This document shows positions 43,819 to 52,908 of a DNA stretch of 64,000 bases, one piece after another; positions within the stretch are counted from its first letter, which is position 1; every line of letters starts with the position of its first letter. Under the pieces are notes generated by a model that saw only the letters and a program-made list of their open reading frames with translations, did not search any database and had not been told where the DNA came from. Source of the DNA: Capnocytophaga catalasegens (GTDB lineage: Bacteria; Bacteroidota; Bacteroidia; Flavobacteriales; Flavobacteriaceae); NCBI RefSeq assembly GCF_026005215.1, contig NZ_BPMA01000021.1, forward strand, positions 110,801 to 174,800. Direction: 5' to 3'. Made by a program: the position numbers and the translations under genes.

Positions 43819-44547
43819 ATGAGAAAAATGTATGCTAAGGTAGCATTCGTTGCTATGTTAATTATGAATGTCGCTATTGTAAATGCACAAGAAGTAGCTG
43901 AAACAGCTGAACAATCACAAAGTTTTCACCAAGTACTAAAACAACGTTTTATTGAGGGTGGACCTGAATTTATGGGAATCGTACTCTTGTGCTTGATACT
44001 TGGTTTAGCCGTAGCTATTGAACGGATTATTTTCTTGAATGCTTCTACTACAAACTCTAAGAAATTATTAGCAAAAGTTGAAGATGCCCTTCAAAATGGT
44101 GGTGTTGAAGCAGCTAAGGAAGTATGCCGTAACACTCCTGGTCCAGTAGCATCTATCTTTTATCAAGGTCTTGACCGTGTAAATGAAGGCTTAGATGTAG
44201 TAGAAAAATCAGTGGTATCTTACGGAGGTGTTCAAATGGGTCAATTAGAGAAAAATGTATCTTGGATTTCACTCTTTATCGCTGTAGCTCCGATGCTTGG
44301 GTTTATGGGAACGGTAATTGGTATGATTTTGGCGTTCGATAAAATTAGTGCTGCAGGAGGATTAGATGCTTCACTCATTGCAGGAGATATTAAAGTAGCA
44401 TTACTTACTACTGTATTTGGTCTTATTGTTGCTATTATTCTTCAAGTATTCTACAACTATATCATTGCTAAAATTGATGCAATTGTAAATGATATGGAAG
44501 ATGCTTCTATCTCATTGATTGATTTACTTGTAAGATTTAAAAAGTAA
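43819..44547 (+). CDS. exbB: MotA/TolQ/ExbB proton channel family protein
   Basis: The inner-membrane proton channel that, with ExbD, energises TonB or Tol-like systems. The 242-residue protein has a signal-like first segment (about 5-24), then three ExbB helices: EFMGIVLLCLILGLAVAIER, then the conserved VAPMLGFMGTVIGMILAFDK, and VALLTTVFGLIVAIILQVFY. The extra N-terminal segment is known in Bacteroidota homologues. It heads a four-gene unit with a small membrane protein and two exbD genes, and follows tRNA-Ser. Confidence 0.93.
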   Translation: MRKMYAKVAFVAMLIMNVAIVNAQEVAETAEQSQSFHQVLKQRFIEGGPEFMGIVLLCLILGLAVAIERIIFLNASTTNSKKLLAKVEDALQNGGVEAAKEVCRNTPGPVASIFYQGLDRVNEGLDVVEKSVVSYGGVQMGQLEKNVSWISLFIAVAPMLGFMGTVIGMILAFDKISAAGGLDASLIAGDIKVALLTTVFGLIVAIILQVFYNYIIAKIDAIVNDMEDASISLIDLLVRFKK

Positions 44548-44578
44548 TAAATTTTATTTGAATAAAAAATCGTAAATT

Positions 44579-44974
44579 ATGTATAAAATATCAAAAATAA
44601 GTGTCTATATCTTAGGTATTATAGGAGCTATTCTATGGATTGCTCTTGCAGGATTTGCCGATGGAAATGACATAAATAATGCTCCTATGCAATGGATGTT
44701 CATCATTTCGTACATACTTTTAGCAATAGCAATTTTGATGGCAACAATTTCAGGGGCTAAGAACATAATGTCTTCACCCAAAGCATTGAAAAAAACACTT
44801 CTATATACAGGAGTATTCGTCGTTATTGTATTAGTTTCGTATCTTCTTGCTATGGGAGAATCTAACACAACAGAACATTGGGTAAGTACAGGTCTAATTG
44901 CATTCTACATTCTTACAGCGATGGCTACAGGATTACTTATATTCACAGGTATTAAGAATGCTTTAATAAAATAA
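44579..44974 (+). CDS. Hypothetical four-helix membrane protein in the exbBD operon
   Basis: A 131-residue protein with four membrane helices (about 9-27, 40-58, 76-93, 105-127) and short loops. I recognise no family. It is tightly placed between exbB (31 nt) and exbD (7 nt), so a role in the proton-channel complex, its assembly or tuning, is suggested by position only. Confidence 0.78.
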   Translation: MYKISKISVYILGIIGAILWIALAGFADGNDINNAPMQWMFIISYILLAIAILMATISGAKNIMSSPKALKKTLLYTGVFVVIVLVSYLLAMGESNTTEHWVSTGLIAFYILTAMATGLLIFTGIKNALIK

Positions 44975-44981
44975 TAATACT

Positions 44982-45599
44982 ATGGCAAAAAGAGCAATAC
45001 CTGAGGTAAATGCAGGTTCGATGGCTGATATTGCTTTCTTGTTGTTGATTTTCTTCTTAGTAACAACAACTATCGAAACGAATGCAGGTATATCGACCAA
45101 ATTGCCTCCCAAAGTAGAAAAACCAGATACCCCTCCTGTTAAGGAACGTAATCTGTTTGTAGTAATTGTTAATAAAAATAATCAACTTTTGGTAAGAGAC
45201 CAATTGATGAATATTAAAGATTTGCGAAAAGCAACTAAGGAATTTTTAGATAATGGTGGTGGTGTAGGAGATATGGCTTGCAAACACTGTAAAGGTGCTA
45301 AATCAGAAAGTTCTTCTGAAAATCCAGATCAAGCTGTTATTTCTTTGCAAAATGATCGTGAAACTTCGTATAACACGTATATTGCTGTTCAGAATGAACT
45401 TATTGCAGCTTATAACGAACTTAGAGAACGGGAACGTCAAAGACTTTTTCCCAATGAAGTTTCTTACGTAGAAATGGATGCAGAGTTCAATGCAGCAAAA
45501 ACTCCAAAAGCTCGTAAAGATGCTCTAAAACCTAAAATCGAAGAATTACAAAAGCTATATCCACGTAAGTTGGTTGAAGCAAGTATTAAGAAAAATTAA
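44982..45599 (+). CDS. exbD: ExbD-family biopolymer transport protein, copy 1
   Basis: A 205-residue ExbD: a short cytoplasmic start, one membrane helix with the conserved Asp (SMADIAFLLLIFFLVTTTIE), then a periplasmic domain longer than usual (ExbD is about 140). The extra part includes MACKHCKGAKSESSSENPDQ, with a CxxC pair, and a helical segment (YIAVQNELIAAYNELRERER). The Asp is the proton relay in the family. It is followed by a second exbD 12 nt later. Confidence 0.92.
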   Translation: MAKRAIPEVNAGSMADIAFLLLIFFLVTTTIETNAGISTKLPPKVEKPDTPPVKERNLFVVIVNKNNQLLVRDQLMNIKDLRKATKEFLDNGGGVGDMACKHCKGAKSESSSENPDQAVISLQNDRETSYNTYIAVQNELIAAYNELRERERQRLFPNEVSYVEMDAEFNAAKTPKARKDALKPKIEELQKLYPRKLVEASIKKN

Positions 45600-45611
45600 A
45601 ATTTAGAACAA

Positions 45612-46097
45612 ATGGCAAAATTTACAAAGAAAAAAAGTGGTGAATTGCCTCCTGTTTCAACAGCATCTTTACCCGATATCGTATTTATGCTCTTGTTCTT
45701 CTTTATGACCGTAACACAAATGAAAAATAGTGATCTTATGGTTTATAATGAAGTTCCTACTGCTAATCAAGTACAGAAATTGGATAAAAAAGACCCTGTT
45801 ATGTACGTTTTTGCAGGAGAACCTTTGGAAAGATTTCAAGCAAAATATGGTAAGAATGCAAAATTACAAATAAATGATAAATTTGCTGAGGTAAAAGAAG
45901 TTGCCCCTTTTGTACTCAAATACAAAGATGGACTTCGACAAGAATTACAAGATATTTTTATTACTGCTTTAAAAGTAGATAAAGATACCAAAATGGGGAT
46001 TGTTAGTGATGTGAAAGAAGAATTACGTAATATTAACGCTTTGAAAATCACTTATATTACCAAAGAAGGTAATGCTATTGAAGCATTAGGTAAATAA
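45612..46097 (+). CDS. exbD: ExbD-family biopolymer transport protein, copy 2
   Basis: A 161-residue ExbD-like protein with helix STASLPDIVFMLLFFFMTVT, keeping the conserved Asp, and a periplasmic domain without cysteines. Two different ExbD proteins next to one ExbB suggest a mixed ExbD dimer in the channel pore, as proposed for other Bacteroidota. Last gene before the terminator at 46120-46151. Confidence 0.92.
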   Translation: MAKFTKKKSGELPPVSTASLPDIVFMLLFFFMTVTQMKNSDLMVYNEVPTANQVQKLDKKDPVMYVFAGEPLERFQAKYGKNAKLQINDKFAEVKEVAPFVLKYKDGLRQELQDIFITALKVDKDTKMGIVSDVKEELRNINALKITYITKEGNAIEALGK

Positions 46098-46119
46098 ATA
46101 TAGTATATGTCTATAACTA

Positions 46120-46151
46120 AAAGTGCTTTACAAATTGATGTAAAGCACTTT
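46120..46151 (+). terminator. Terminator of the exbB-exbD unit
   Basis: A perfect 13-bp stem (AAAGTGCTTTACA) with a 6-nt loop, followed by six Ts in all. Confidence 0.93.
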
Positions 46152-46171
46152 TTTATTTCATTTTTGGTTTG

Positions 46172-46179
46172 TACATTTG
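46172..46179 (+). promoter_or_regulatory. Promoter -7 box (TACATTTG) just before an outer-membrane protein gene
   Basis: TACATTTG ends only 13 nt before the ATG at 46193, so the leader would be only a few nucleotides. No TTG box is evident. Confidence 0.5.
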
Positions 46180-46192
46180 CAAAAAAATTCAA

Positions 46193-46885
46193 ATGAAATC
46201 AATTATTTTTTTTATCTTACTTTTTCTAAGTATTCAAAACACATTTACTCAAATAGATTCTACGCAAATTGACACAAAATATTTGGAAGACCAATTTTAT
46301 ATTGGTATTTCGTATAATCTATTGACTAATAAGCCTTCGAAAGTTAATCAATACAATCTTTCTAGAAGCATGTATGGAGGATTTATCAGAGATATTCCAA
46401 TGAATAAACAACGTAATATAGGTATTGGAATCGGTATTGGATACTCGTACAACCTGATATATACTAATATTAAAGCCACTTCAACTTCTTCGAAAATATT
46501 ATATGATATTGTTTCAATGAATGATAATAATATAGAAAAAAATTATTATCAATGGCACTCTATGGATTTTATTCCTATGGAATTTCGATGGAGAACATCT
46601 ACTGCTTATTATCACAAATTTTGGCGTATTTATACGGGAATAAAAGCTTCATATTTATTCGGTTCGAGCTATCGAATGAAAAATGACACAGAACAATTGT
46701 TTTACAAAAGTCCCGATACTCAAAAATATTTTGAATGGAAAATATACACATCTGTTGGGCATAATACTTGGAATTTGTTTGTACAATATTCTTTGCGCCC
46801 ACTTTTCAAAGATCAAACAACCCAATCGGGAGTTCCTATTGATATGAATGTACTCAATATTGGTTTAATATTTTATATTTTATAA
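46193..46885 (+). CDS. Outer-membrane beta-barrel protein
   Basis: About 230 residues. I start at ATG 46193 (MKSIIFFILLFLSIQNTFTQ, a signal peptide ending at about 20), not the earlier frame start at 46169, which would lie upstream of the promoter -7 box. The mature part has alternating beta-strands (GIGIGIGYSYNLIYTNI, WRIYTGIKASYLFGSSYRM, WNLFVQYSLRPLF) and ends in aromatic LIFYIL, as outer-membrane barrels do. It resembles PorT-like/porin-family barrel proteins found near exbD in flavobacteria, but I would not assign PorT function. Confidence 0.78.
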   Translation: MKSIIFFILLFLSIQNTFTQIDSTQIDTKYLEDQFYIGISYNLLTNKPSKVNQYNLSRSMYGGFIRDIPMNKQRNIGIGIGIGYSYNLIYTNIKATSTSSKILYDIVSMNDNNIEKNYYQWHSMDFIPMEFRWRTSTAYYHKFWRIYTGIKASYLFGSSYRMKNDTEQLFYKSPDTQKYFEWKIYTSVGHNTWNLFVQYSLRPLFKDQTTQSGVPIDMNVLNIGLIFYIL

Positions 46886-46955
46886 CAATTTTTTACACAA
46901 AATAATTAGAATACTAATTTATTATTTATTTAACATTTAATATAAATAAAACTCT

Positions 46956-46963
46956 TATATTTG
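46956..46963 (+). promoter_or_regulatory. Promoter -7 box (TATATTTG) of mscL
   Basis: TATATTTG followed by CCC, 31 nt before the mscL start. Confidence 0.65.
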
Positions 46964-46994
46964 CCCTCGAAATAGTAATTTTAATTTTATCATT

Positions 46995-47378
46995 ATGGGA
47001 TTTTTAAAAGAATTCAAAGAATTTGCCGTAAAAGGAAATGTAGTTGACATGGCTGTTGGGGTTATCATAGGTGGAGCTTTTGGGAAAATAGTTAGCTCTT
47101 TTATTGAAGATGTTATTACCCCTCTTCTTCTTACACCTGCATTAGAAGCTGCAAATTTAAAAAACATTGAAGAACTTACAATCTTCGGAGGTGTTAAGTA
47201 CGGAATGTTTCTCTCTGCGGTAATTAACTTTGTTATTATTGCATTTATTTTATTCTTGATGATTAAAGGAATAAATAAACTTAAAAATGAAAAACCTGCA
47301 GAAGAACCAGCTGCACCAGCAGGTCCTACTCAAGAGGAACTTTTGTCTGAAATCAGAGATTTGTTGAAAAACAAATAA
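46995..47378 (+). CDS. mscL: Large-conductance mechanosensitive channel
   Basis: A 127-residue channel that opens on membrane tension and releases solutes at hypo-osmotic shock. The N-terminal amphipathic helix FLKEFKEFAVKGNVVDMAVG and the pore helix VIIGGAFGKIVSSFIEDVIT are diagnostic; the second helix follows (about 68-90), and a C-terminal helical bundle with a proline/alanine-rich linker. Monocistronic. Confidence 0.97.
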   Translation: MGFLKEFKEFAVKGNVVDMAVGVIIGGAFGKIVSSFIEDVITPLLLTPALEAANLKNIEELTIFGGVKYGMFLSAVINFVIIAFILFLMIKGINKLKNEKPAEEPAAPAGPTQEELLSEIRDLLKNK

Positions 47379-47426
47379 GAAAGATGTATGACTTGTAATC
47401 ATTTCTACGCACAAATTAGTAATGTT

Positions 47427-47451
47427 AAACCACGCCCAAAGAGCGTGGTTT
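47427..47451. terminator. Bidirectional terminator between mscL and clpX
   Basis: A 9-bp stem AAACCACGC with a 7-nt loop and T runs on both strands, between convergent genes. Confidence 0.88.
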
Positions 47452-47478
47452 TTTATTAGATATATATTTTTTTAATAT

Positions 47479-48708
47479 TTATGATACAAATCTATTTTCA
47501 GTTAAAGATACTTTTTGTTCAGCATAAGCCTTATCAACATTAAATGTTTTAATTTCTGTACCTGGTAAATCATACATCGCATCTGTGAGAATAGTTTCAC
47601 AAAGAGAACGTAATCCACGAGCTCCAAGTTTATATTCAATCGCCTTTTCAACAATATAATCAAGCGCTTGTTCGTCTATCGAAAAATCTATCCCATCCAT
47701 GGCAAAAAGTTTGGTGTATTGCTTAATAATAGCATTTTTCGGTTCAGTCAAAATCATTCTTAGCGCCTTTTTATCAAGCGGATTCATATGAGTTAATACA
47801 GGTAATCGGCCTATAATTTCAGGAATTAGTCCAAAATCTTTTAAATCTTTCGGGGTCAAATATTGCAATAAATTTTCGTGATCAATTCGAGCTTCTTTTG
47901 AAGCACTATAACCAACAGCTTGCATATTCATTCGCTTGGAAATAATAGATTCTATTCCATCAAAAGCACCTCCTGCAATGAATAAAATATGCTCTGTATT
48001 TACCTCAATGTATTTTTGATCTGGATGTTTTCTACCTCCTTTGGGTGGTACATTAACTATCGAACCTTCCAAAAGTTTTAGTAAAGCTTGTTGTACTCCC
48101 TCTCCTGAAACGTCTCGCGTAATAGAAGGATTTCCACTTTTACGAGCAATTTTATCAATTTCATCAATAAAAACAATTCCTTTTTCAGCTTTTTCTACAT
48201 TATAATCTGCTGCTTGCAACAAACGAGTAAGTATACTTTCTACATCTTCCCCAACATATCCTGCTTCGGTAAGCACTGTAGCATCAACAATAGCCAAAGG
48301 AACATTTAACATTTTAGCAATAGTCTTGGCAATCAAGGTTTTTCCTGTTCCTGTTTGCCCAACCATTATAATATTACTCTTTTGTATTTCGACCTCATTC
48401 TCATCATTGGGCTGTATCAACCGCTTATAATGATTATATACAGCAACTGAAAGTACCTTTTTAGTATAATCTTGACCTATAACATATTGGTCTAAAAACG
48501 TTTTTATTTCTTGGGGCTTCTTGAGAATAATCTCCTCATTAGATTCCTTTACTGAATTGATATATTCCAAATCAGCCATCCACATAGCGTAACCTTGTTC
48601 TATACAATGATTACAAATATACGCATTAGTGCCACCACTTGAAATAAGCAATTCAACTTCTTCGCGGATACGCCCACAAAAAGAACAGGAAGCATTTTTT
48701 TCACTCAT
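47479..48708 (-). CDS. clpX: ATP-dependent Clp protease ATP-binding subunit ClpX
   Basis: An AAA+ unfoldase that feeds substrates to ClpP. 409 residues. N-terminal zinc domain CSFCG with CNHC (residues 8-35), Walker [13 protein letters not shown], Walker [14 protein letters not shown], an RKH loop (GGRKHPDQ) and the C-terminal small domain ([11 protein letters not shown]). The ClpP-docking loop reads IIGRLPV nearby. It is on the same strand as tig-clpP but separated from them by the DUF4139 gene. Confidence 0.97.
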   Translation of the reverse strand: MSEKNASCSFCGRIREEVELLISSGGTNAYICNHCIEQGYAMWMADLEYINSVKESNEEIILKKPQEIKTFLDQYVIGQDYTKKVLSVAVYNHYKRLIQPNDENEVEIQKSNIIMVGQTGTGKTLIAKTIAKMLNVPLAIVDATVLTEAGYVGEDVESILTRLLQAADYNVEKAEKGIVFIDEIDKIARKSGNPSITRDVSGEGVQQALLKLLEGSIVNVPPKGGRKHPDQKYIEVNTEHILFIAGGAFDGIESIISKRMNMQAVGYSASKEARIDHENLLQYLTPKDLKDFGLIPEIIGRLPVLTHMNPLDKKALRMILTEPKNAIIKQYTKLFAMDGIDFSIDEQALDYIVEKAIEYKLGARGLRSLCETILTDAMYDLPGTEIKTFNVDKAYAEQKVSLTENRFVS

Positions 48709-48759
48709 AAATAATCAATATTGATATATAATTTAGAATTTTATTTTGCAAATATTTAG

Positions 48760-50667
48760 TTACTCGATATACAAGGTTTTGTCTTTTGGATATTTAATGA
48801 TATATTCTAATTCAAGTTCCTGTTTCTGAGTAGGTTGTAATGAAATAAACCATTGTATGATACCTGTTTCTTTATTTAGTTTGCCATTAGAAATATTTTT
48901 GGTAATAACTTCAATTTCTTTGTTAGTCGAAACAGGTATTTGATCAAAAACTAAAAGCTTTATAGGTTGATTTTTATTATTTCGAATGGTAATTTTCCAA
49001 AGTTTTGAAACTTCTTTTCGGTTACCAATGAATTGTTTGGTATCAAAATCTTTTACTTTTTCACGTTGAATAGAAACTTTGCTATCTTGTCCAAGCGAAA
49101 TTTTCAATGTATCAGAAATTTGTGAAGTAGATAATTGTGTTTTGCCAACATAAGTATCTTCAAAGAAAATAGCAGCTTCTCCTTCTAACAAATTATATTT
49201 TTCCCAATCTGTAACATATCCTAAAAGAAAAGCTGTTGATTCAACTTTGGGTACTACATGATATTGATAATCAGTCGGTAATTCAATTGCTTGCATTTCA
49301 ACTACGTAATTCTGATTATTAGATTTAATAGAATAAAGTTCCATTATTTCAAATTGGATATTAGTTGGAGTAGATGAAGTTTGTAAATCTATATAGTCCT
49401 TTTCAGGAGAAACAACATTGATATTTCCATTGAGTGCTTTGGCTATTTTTTTTTCTCCAAAAGATTCACGATTATTTGTATTTTCTTCAATTCTTTTTGC
49501 ATATCCTGTCATCACAACCTCTTCTAACTCTTGATTATCTTCTTCTAACTGAATAGTCATAATAGATTTAGGAGCAACCAACTGCGATTTAAAACCAATA
49601 GACGAAATTTCTAACATATTTGTTCCGACTTTTTCAGCACTAATAGAAAATTTTCCATCAAAATCAGTAGAAACACCATGTTCTTTTCCTTTGACAATAA
49701 TCGAAACTCCTGGTAAAGGTTCTCCTTGTTGATCAACAACAATTCCTTGAATAAGACCTCTAACTGAATTGATTGATTTCTGTTGCTTTTGATAAGAAGG
49801 AGGTCGTGTATTGTATCCAAGAAAATAAGTTTTCAATTCGGGAGCATCATTGTTAATATAAGGATTTGCCGAAGAAAGTTTGAGTTTAACATTTTCCCAA
49901 TCTTCTTTTGTATCTTGTTTAACATTCGCTTTGTAAATCAAAGTTATTGGACGAGAAATATCAGTCGTACGCAGGTCATAACTTGGTGTCCAAGAAGCAT
50001 TTTCAACAACATAAGATAACTCGAATGGAACGGAGATTGTTTTTTCAGAATTTATTTTTACGACAATTTCACTAGTTTCAATATTGAGTTTCCCTGAAAT
50101 TGTACTTTTCTGATTTTCAACTTCATGTTGTTTTTTAATGAGCTCTACAAGTCGATTGTTCCGTTCATTTTCTTTGAATTTTAAATCTGTAATTCGTTGG
50201 TTATAAAAATCTAAAACTTGTTGCAAATTTGTAGCAGAAATAGGATTATTTTTACCGCTTAAATCTTTATTCTTTTGTAATAAATCAATATTTTCTTTAA
50301 TAATTGATAAATGAGTGCGTTCAATTTTTATTTGATTTTCAAGCGTTTCGAGCGTTTTATTTAATAATTCAATCTCAGAAGGTGTTTTTAATTTATCTAA
50401 AAAATTTATTTGATGAGATACAGACAATATAGTAATTCCTGATATAGCTTTCAAATGAATACTTTCAGAATTGATATAAGGTGATAAATCTTTGAATTTC
50501 AATTCAGTAATACCTTTTGATATTTCAATTTGCTTTTTTCGTACTATTTGAGCTCCATTACTAAAAATAGTAACTTCATTAACTTTTGTCTTAACTTCTC
50601 TCAATTGTTGTTGTCCATAGGTACAAAGACTTAAAAATACAACAATGCTACAAATAATTATTCTCAT
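48760..50667 (-). CDS. DUF4139 protein with an inserted carboxypeptidase-D-like domain
   Basis: A 635-residue exported protein: signal peptide (1-18), DUF4140-like N-terminal domain (about 26-125, VNEVTIFSNGAQIVRKKQIE), coiled coil (about 85-185), then DUF4139 from about 200. Into it is inserted a carboxypeptidase-D-like fold (about 290-370, GLIQGIVVDQQGEPLPGVSI, STDFDGKFSISA) followed by LEEVVMTGYAKR, which looks like the start of a TonB-receptor plug. DUF4139 resumes at about 430 (SSTPTNIQFEIMELYSI) to the end. The family is sometimes labelled mucoidy inhibitor MuiA; function unknown. Confidence 0.85.
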   Translation of the reverse strand: MRIIICSIVVFLSLCTYGQQQLREVKTKVNEVTIFSNGAQIVRKKQIEISKGITELKFKDLSPYINSESIHLKAISGITILSVSHQINFLDKLKTPSEIELLNKTLETLENQIKIERTHLSIIKENIDLLQKNKDLSGKNNPISATNLQQVLDFYNQRITDLKFKENERNNRLVELIKKQHEVENQKSTISGKLNIETSEIVVKINSEKTISVPFELSYVVENASWTPSYDLRTTDISRPITLIYKANVKQDTKEDWENVKLKLSSANPYINNDAPELKTYFLGYNTRPPSYQKQQKSINSVRGLIQGIVVDQQGEPLPGVSIIVKGKEHGVSTDFDGKFSISAEKVGTNMLEISSIGFKSQLVAPKSIMTIQLEEDNQELEEVVMTGYAKRIEENTNNRESFGEKKIAKALNGNINVVSPEKDYIDLQTSSTPTNIQFEIMELYSIKSNNQNYVVEMQAIELPTDYQYHVVPKVESTAFLLGYVTDWEKYNLLEGEAAIFFEDTYVGKTQLSTSQISDTLKISLGQDSKVSIQREKVKDFDTKQFIGNRKEVSKLWKITIRNNKNQPIKLLVFDQIPVSTNKEIEVITKNISNGKLNKETGIIQWFISLQPTQKQELELEYIIKYPKDKTLYIE

Positions 50668-50680
50668 AGAAATAATATTA

Positions 50681-50714
50681 AAAACTTTGCCCTCATTAGA
50701 AAAGGCAAAGTTTT
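50681..50714 (-). terminator. clpP terminator
   Basis: An 11-bp stem AAAACTTTGCC with a 12-nt loop and a T tract on the minus strand, just after the clpP stop. It separates clpP from the DUF4139 gene. Confidence 0.85.
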
Positions 50715-50720
50715 ATTAGA

Positions 50721-51380
50721 TTAACTACGTATTAACACTTCATCTATAATTCCATATTCTTTTGCTTCTTGTGCAATCATCCAATAATCTCTTTCCGAAT
50801 CATTGTATATTTTCTCAAAGGGTTGTCCTGAATGTTTGGCTATAATTTCATATAGTTCATTTTTTATTTTCAACATTTCTTTGAGATTTATTTCTACATC
50901 AGTAGCTACTCCATGCGCACCCCCCGAAGGCTGATGAATCATAACACGTGAATGAGGAAGTCCAGAACGTTTTCCTTTGGCCCCTGCACACAAAAGAATA
51001 GCTCCCATAGAAGCAGCCATACCTGTACAAATAGTCGCCACATCAGGTTTGATAAACTGCATGGTATCATAAATACCTAATCCCGCATATACATCTCCTC
51101 CTGGTGAATTGATATAAATTTGTACATCTTTCTGACTATCAACACTTTCTAAGAATAAAAGTTGTGCCTGAATTACATTTGCCATTTGAGAATTAACATC
51201 TGTTCCCAAAAAAATAATTCTATCCATCATCAAGCGAGAAAAAACATCCATTTGCGCTACATTCAACTGGCGTTCTTCCATAATATATGGAGTCATACTT
51301 GCTATTATTTTATCATAATATAAGCTATTGACACCCCGATGTTTGATCGCATATTTTCTAAATTCTTTTGAATAGTTCAT
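50721..51380 (-). CDS. clpP: ATP-dependent Clp protease proteolytic subunit
   Basis: A tetradecameric serine peptidase. 219 residues. Catalytic Ser in TGMAASMGAILL, His in RVMIHQPSGG, Asp in the following helix region (GVATDVEINLKEM); INSPGGDVYAGLGIYDTMQ is the typical handle. The N-terminal stretch before MTPYIMEERQ is longer than in E. coli and may be removed. It starts 22 nt after tig, so tig-clpP form an operon, as in many bacteria. Confidence 0.97.
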   Translation of the reverse strand: MNYSKEFRKYAIKHRGVNSLYYDKIIASMTPYIMEERQLNVAQMDVFSRLMMDRIIFLGTDVNSQMANVIQAQLLFLESVDSQKDVQIYINSPGGDVYAGLGIYDTMQFIKPDVATICTGMAASMGAILLCAGAKGKRSGLPHSRVMIHQPSGGAHGVATDVEINLKEMLKIKNELYEIIAKHSGQPFEKIYNDSERDYWMIAQEAKEYGIIDEVLIRS

Positions 51381-51402
51381 TTCTAAATTTTATTGATTTT
51401 TT

Positions 51403-52725
51403 TTAGTTTTCATTTGGAAAAACTTCTTTGATAAATTCATCGTAAGTAACTTCTTTTTTGTCCAAATTCAGATTTTCTTTATAGAAAGTAATCAGTTTTT
51501 GGCTCAAAATCTGCTGATTAAGACGATTTAGTTCTTCCTGATTTTGCATAATACGCTTTACAATATCTTCAATCTGTGCATCATCAGGAGGCATTCCAAA
51601 TTGTAACATCTGCTGGCGTACATAATTTTTAGCAAATTCTTTCAATTCTTCAAAAGTTACTCGCAAATTATTATCTGCAATTATTTTTCCTTCAATAAGC
51701 TGATAACGAAGTCCTTTTTCTGATTTTTCGTACTCATCGTTTGCTTCTTCTTCGCTTAAAACTTTTTCGCCTGCTGTACGAAGCCATTTTTTCAAAAATT
51801 CGGAAGGAAGTTCAAATTTTGTAGTATCTAACAAATAATCAGTCGTATCATTAAGTAATTGTTGGTCAGCTTGTTGTGCGTACTGTTGTTTTGCATTTTC
51901 AGCTATTTTAGTACGAAGTTCTGCTTCTGAGGTAACTTCTCCTGCAGGGAATAATTTATCAAAAAGTTCTTGATTTAACTCCGCTGGTTCACGTTTATTC
52001 ACTTCTTCAATTGTAAATGTAACATCAACATTCAAATGATGAGCTTCATCATGAGACACTCCCAAGAAATGCATCAAATCGTGTACATCTTTGAAAAGAT
52101 TTTGCGTATTGAGCGTAAGTTGATCGCCTACTTTTTTACCTTTGAATTCTTTAAAACTCTTATCTGATAATGTTTCTACTTTAAAAGTTGATGTTTTGTC
52201 AATATTTTTTTCTTCATTGAAAAAACTTCCTGTAAGTTCAATATTTTCAGTAACTTTTGCTTCTGTAACCAATTTACCAAACTGCGTACGAATACGCTCT
52301 ACTTGGTTATCAATGACACTATCTTCTACTTTTATATCAAAGAAACGAACTCCTTTTTTGGGTTGTAAATTCACGTCAAAAGCTGGTGCTAATCCTATTT
52401 CAAAATCAAAAGTTAGACTTTCAGCATCCCAATCAATATCATTTTCTTTTGGAAGCGGATTTCCTAAAATATCCAATTTTTCATCAACCAAATATTTGTT
52501 TAATGAGTCTTGCAATAACCGGTTAATTTCTTCAACTTGTATAGCTCTTCCATATTGTTTTCTAATCATTCCCATCGGAACGTGTCCTTTACGAAACCCT
52601 GGTATATTAGCTGTTTTACGATAATTATTCAAAGTATTTTCTACTTTGTCAGTATAATCTGCTCTGTCAATTGTTACGCTAAGTACCGCATTTAGTGGGT
52701 TTATTTGTTCTTTGGTAATTTTCAT
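51403..52725 (-). CDS. tig: Trigger factor (ribosome-associated chaperone)
   Basis: Binds nascent chains at the ribosome exit. 440 residues, the usual length. The ribosome-binding signature reads IPGFRKGHVPMGMIRKQYG (about 40-58, canonical GFRxGxxP). The middle region is FKBP-like (ELTGSFFNEEKNI, HDLMHFLGVSHDEAH) but is divergent, so prolyl isomerase activity is doubtful, as in other Bacteroidota. The C-terminal arm domain is helical. A promoter lies at 52760-52790. Confidence 0.94.
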   Translation of the reverse strand: MKITKEQINPLNAVLSVTIDRADYTDKVENTLNNYRKTANIPGFRKGHVPMGMIRKQYGRAIQVEEINRLLQDSLNKYLVDEKLDILGNPLPKENDIDWDAESLTFDFEIGLAPAFDVNLQPKKGVRFFDIKVEDSVIDNQVERIRTQFGKLVTEAKVTENIELTGSFFNEEKNIDKTSTFKVETLSDKSFKEFKGKKVGDQLTLNTQNLFKDVHDLMHFLGVSHDEAHHLNVDVTFTIEEVNKREPAELNQELFDKLFPAGEVTSEAELRTKIAENAKQQYAQQADQQLLNDTTDYLLDTTKFELPSEFLKKWLRTAGEKVLSEEEANDEYEKSEKGLRYQLIEGKIIADNNLRVTFEELKEFAKNYVRQQMLQFGMPPDDAQIEDIVKRIMQNQEELNRLNQQILSQKLITFYKENLNLDKKEVTYDEFIKEVFPNEN

Positions 52726-52759
52726 TTGTTTTTGTATTAAATGCTAAAAATTCGGTCGG

Positions 52760-52790
52760 CAAAGGTAACATAAATAATTGAGGTTGTCAA
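52760..52790 (-). promoter_or_regulatory. Promoter of tig-clpP
   Basis: On the minus strand TTG (52788-52790), a 20-bp spacer and TACCTTTG (52760-52767), 34 nt before the tig start. Confidence 0.8.
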
Positions 52791-52863
52791 ATTTTTTTTA
52801 CAAAATATCTCTTAAAACAAATGTCTTGTTTTGATTTTTTCTTTATTACTGAGAAAAATAAAA

Positions 52864-52890
52864 AAAATCGCTCCTACAAAGAGCGATTTT
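52864..52890 (-). terminator. ald terminator
   Basis: A perfect 10-bp stem (AAAATCGCTC) with a 7-nt loop and a T run on the minus strand after the ald stop. Confidence 0.9.
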
Positions 52891-52908
52891 ATATTGATTT
52901 TAATCTAT

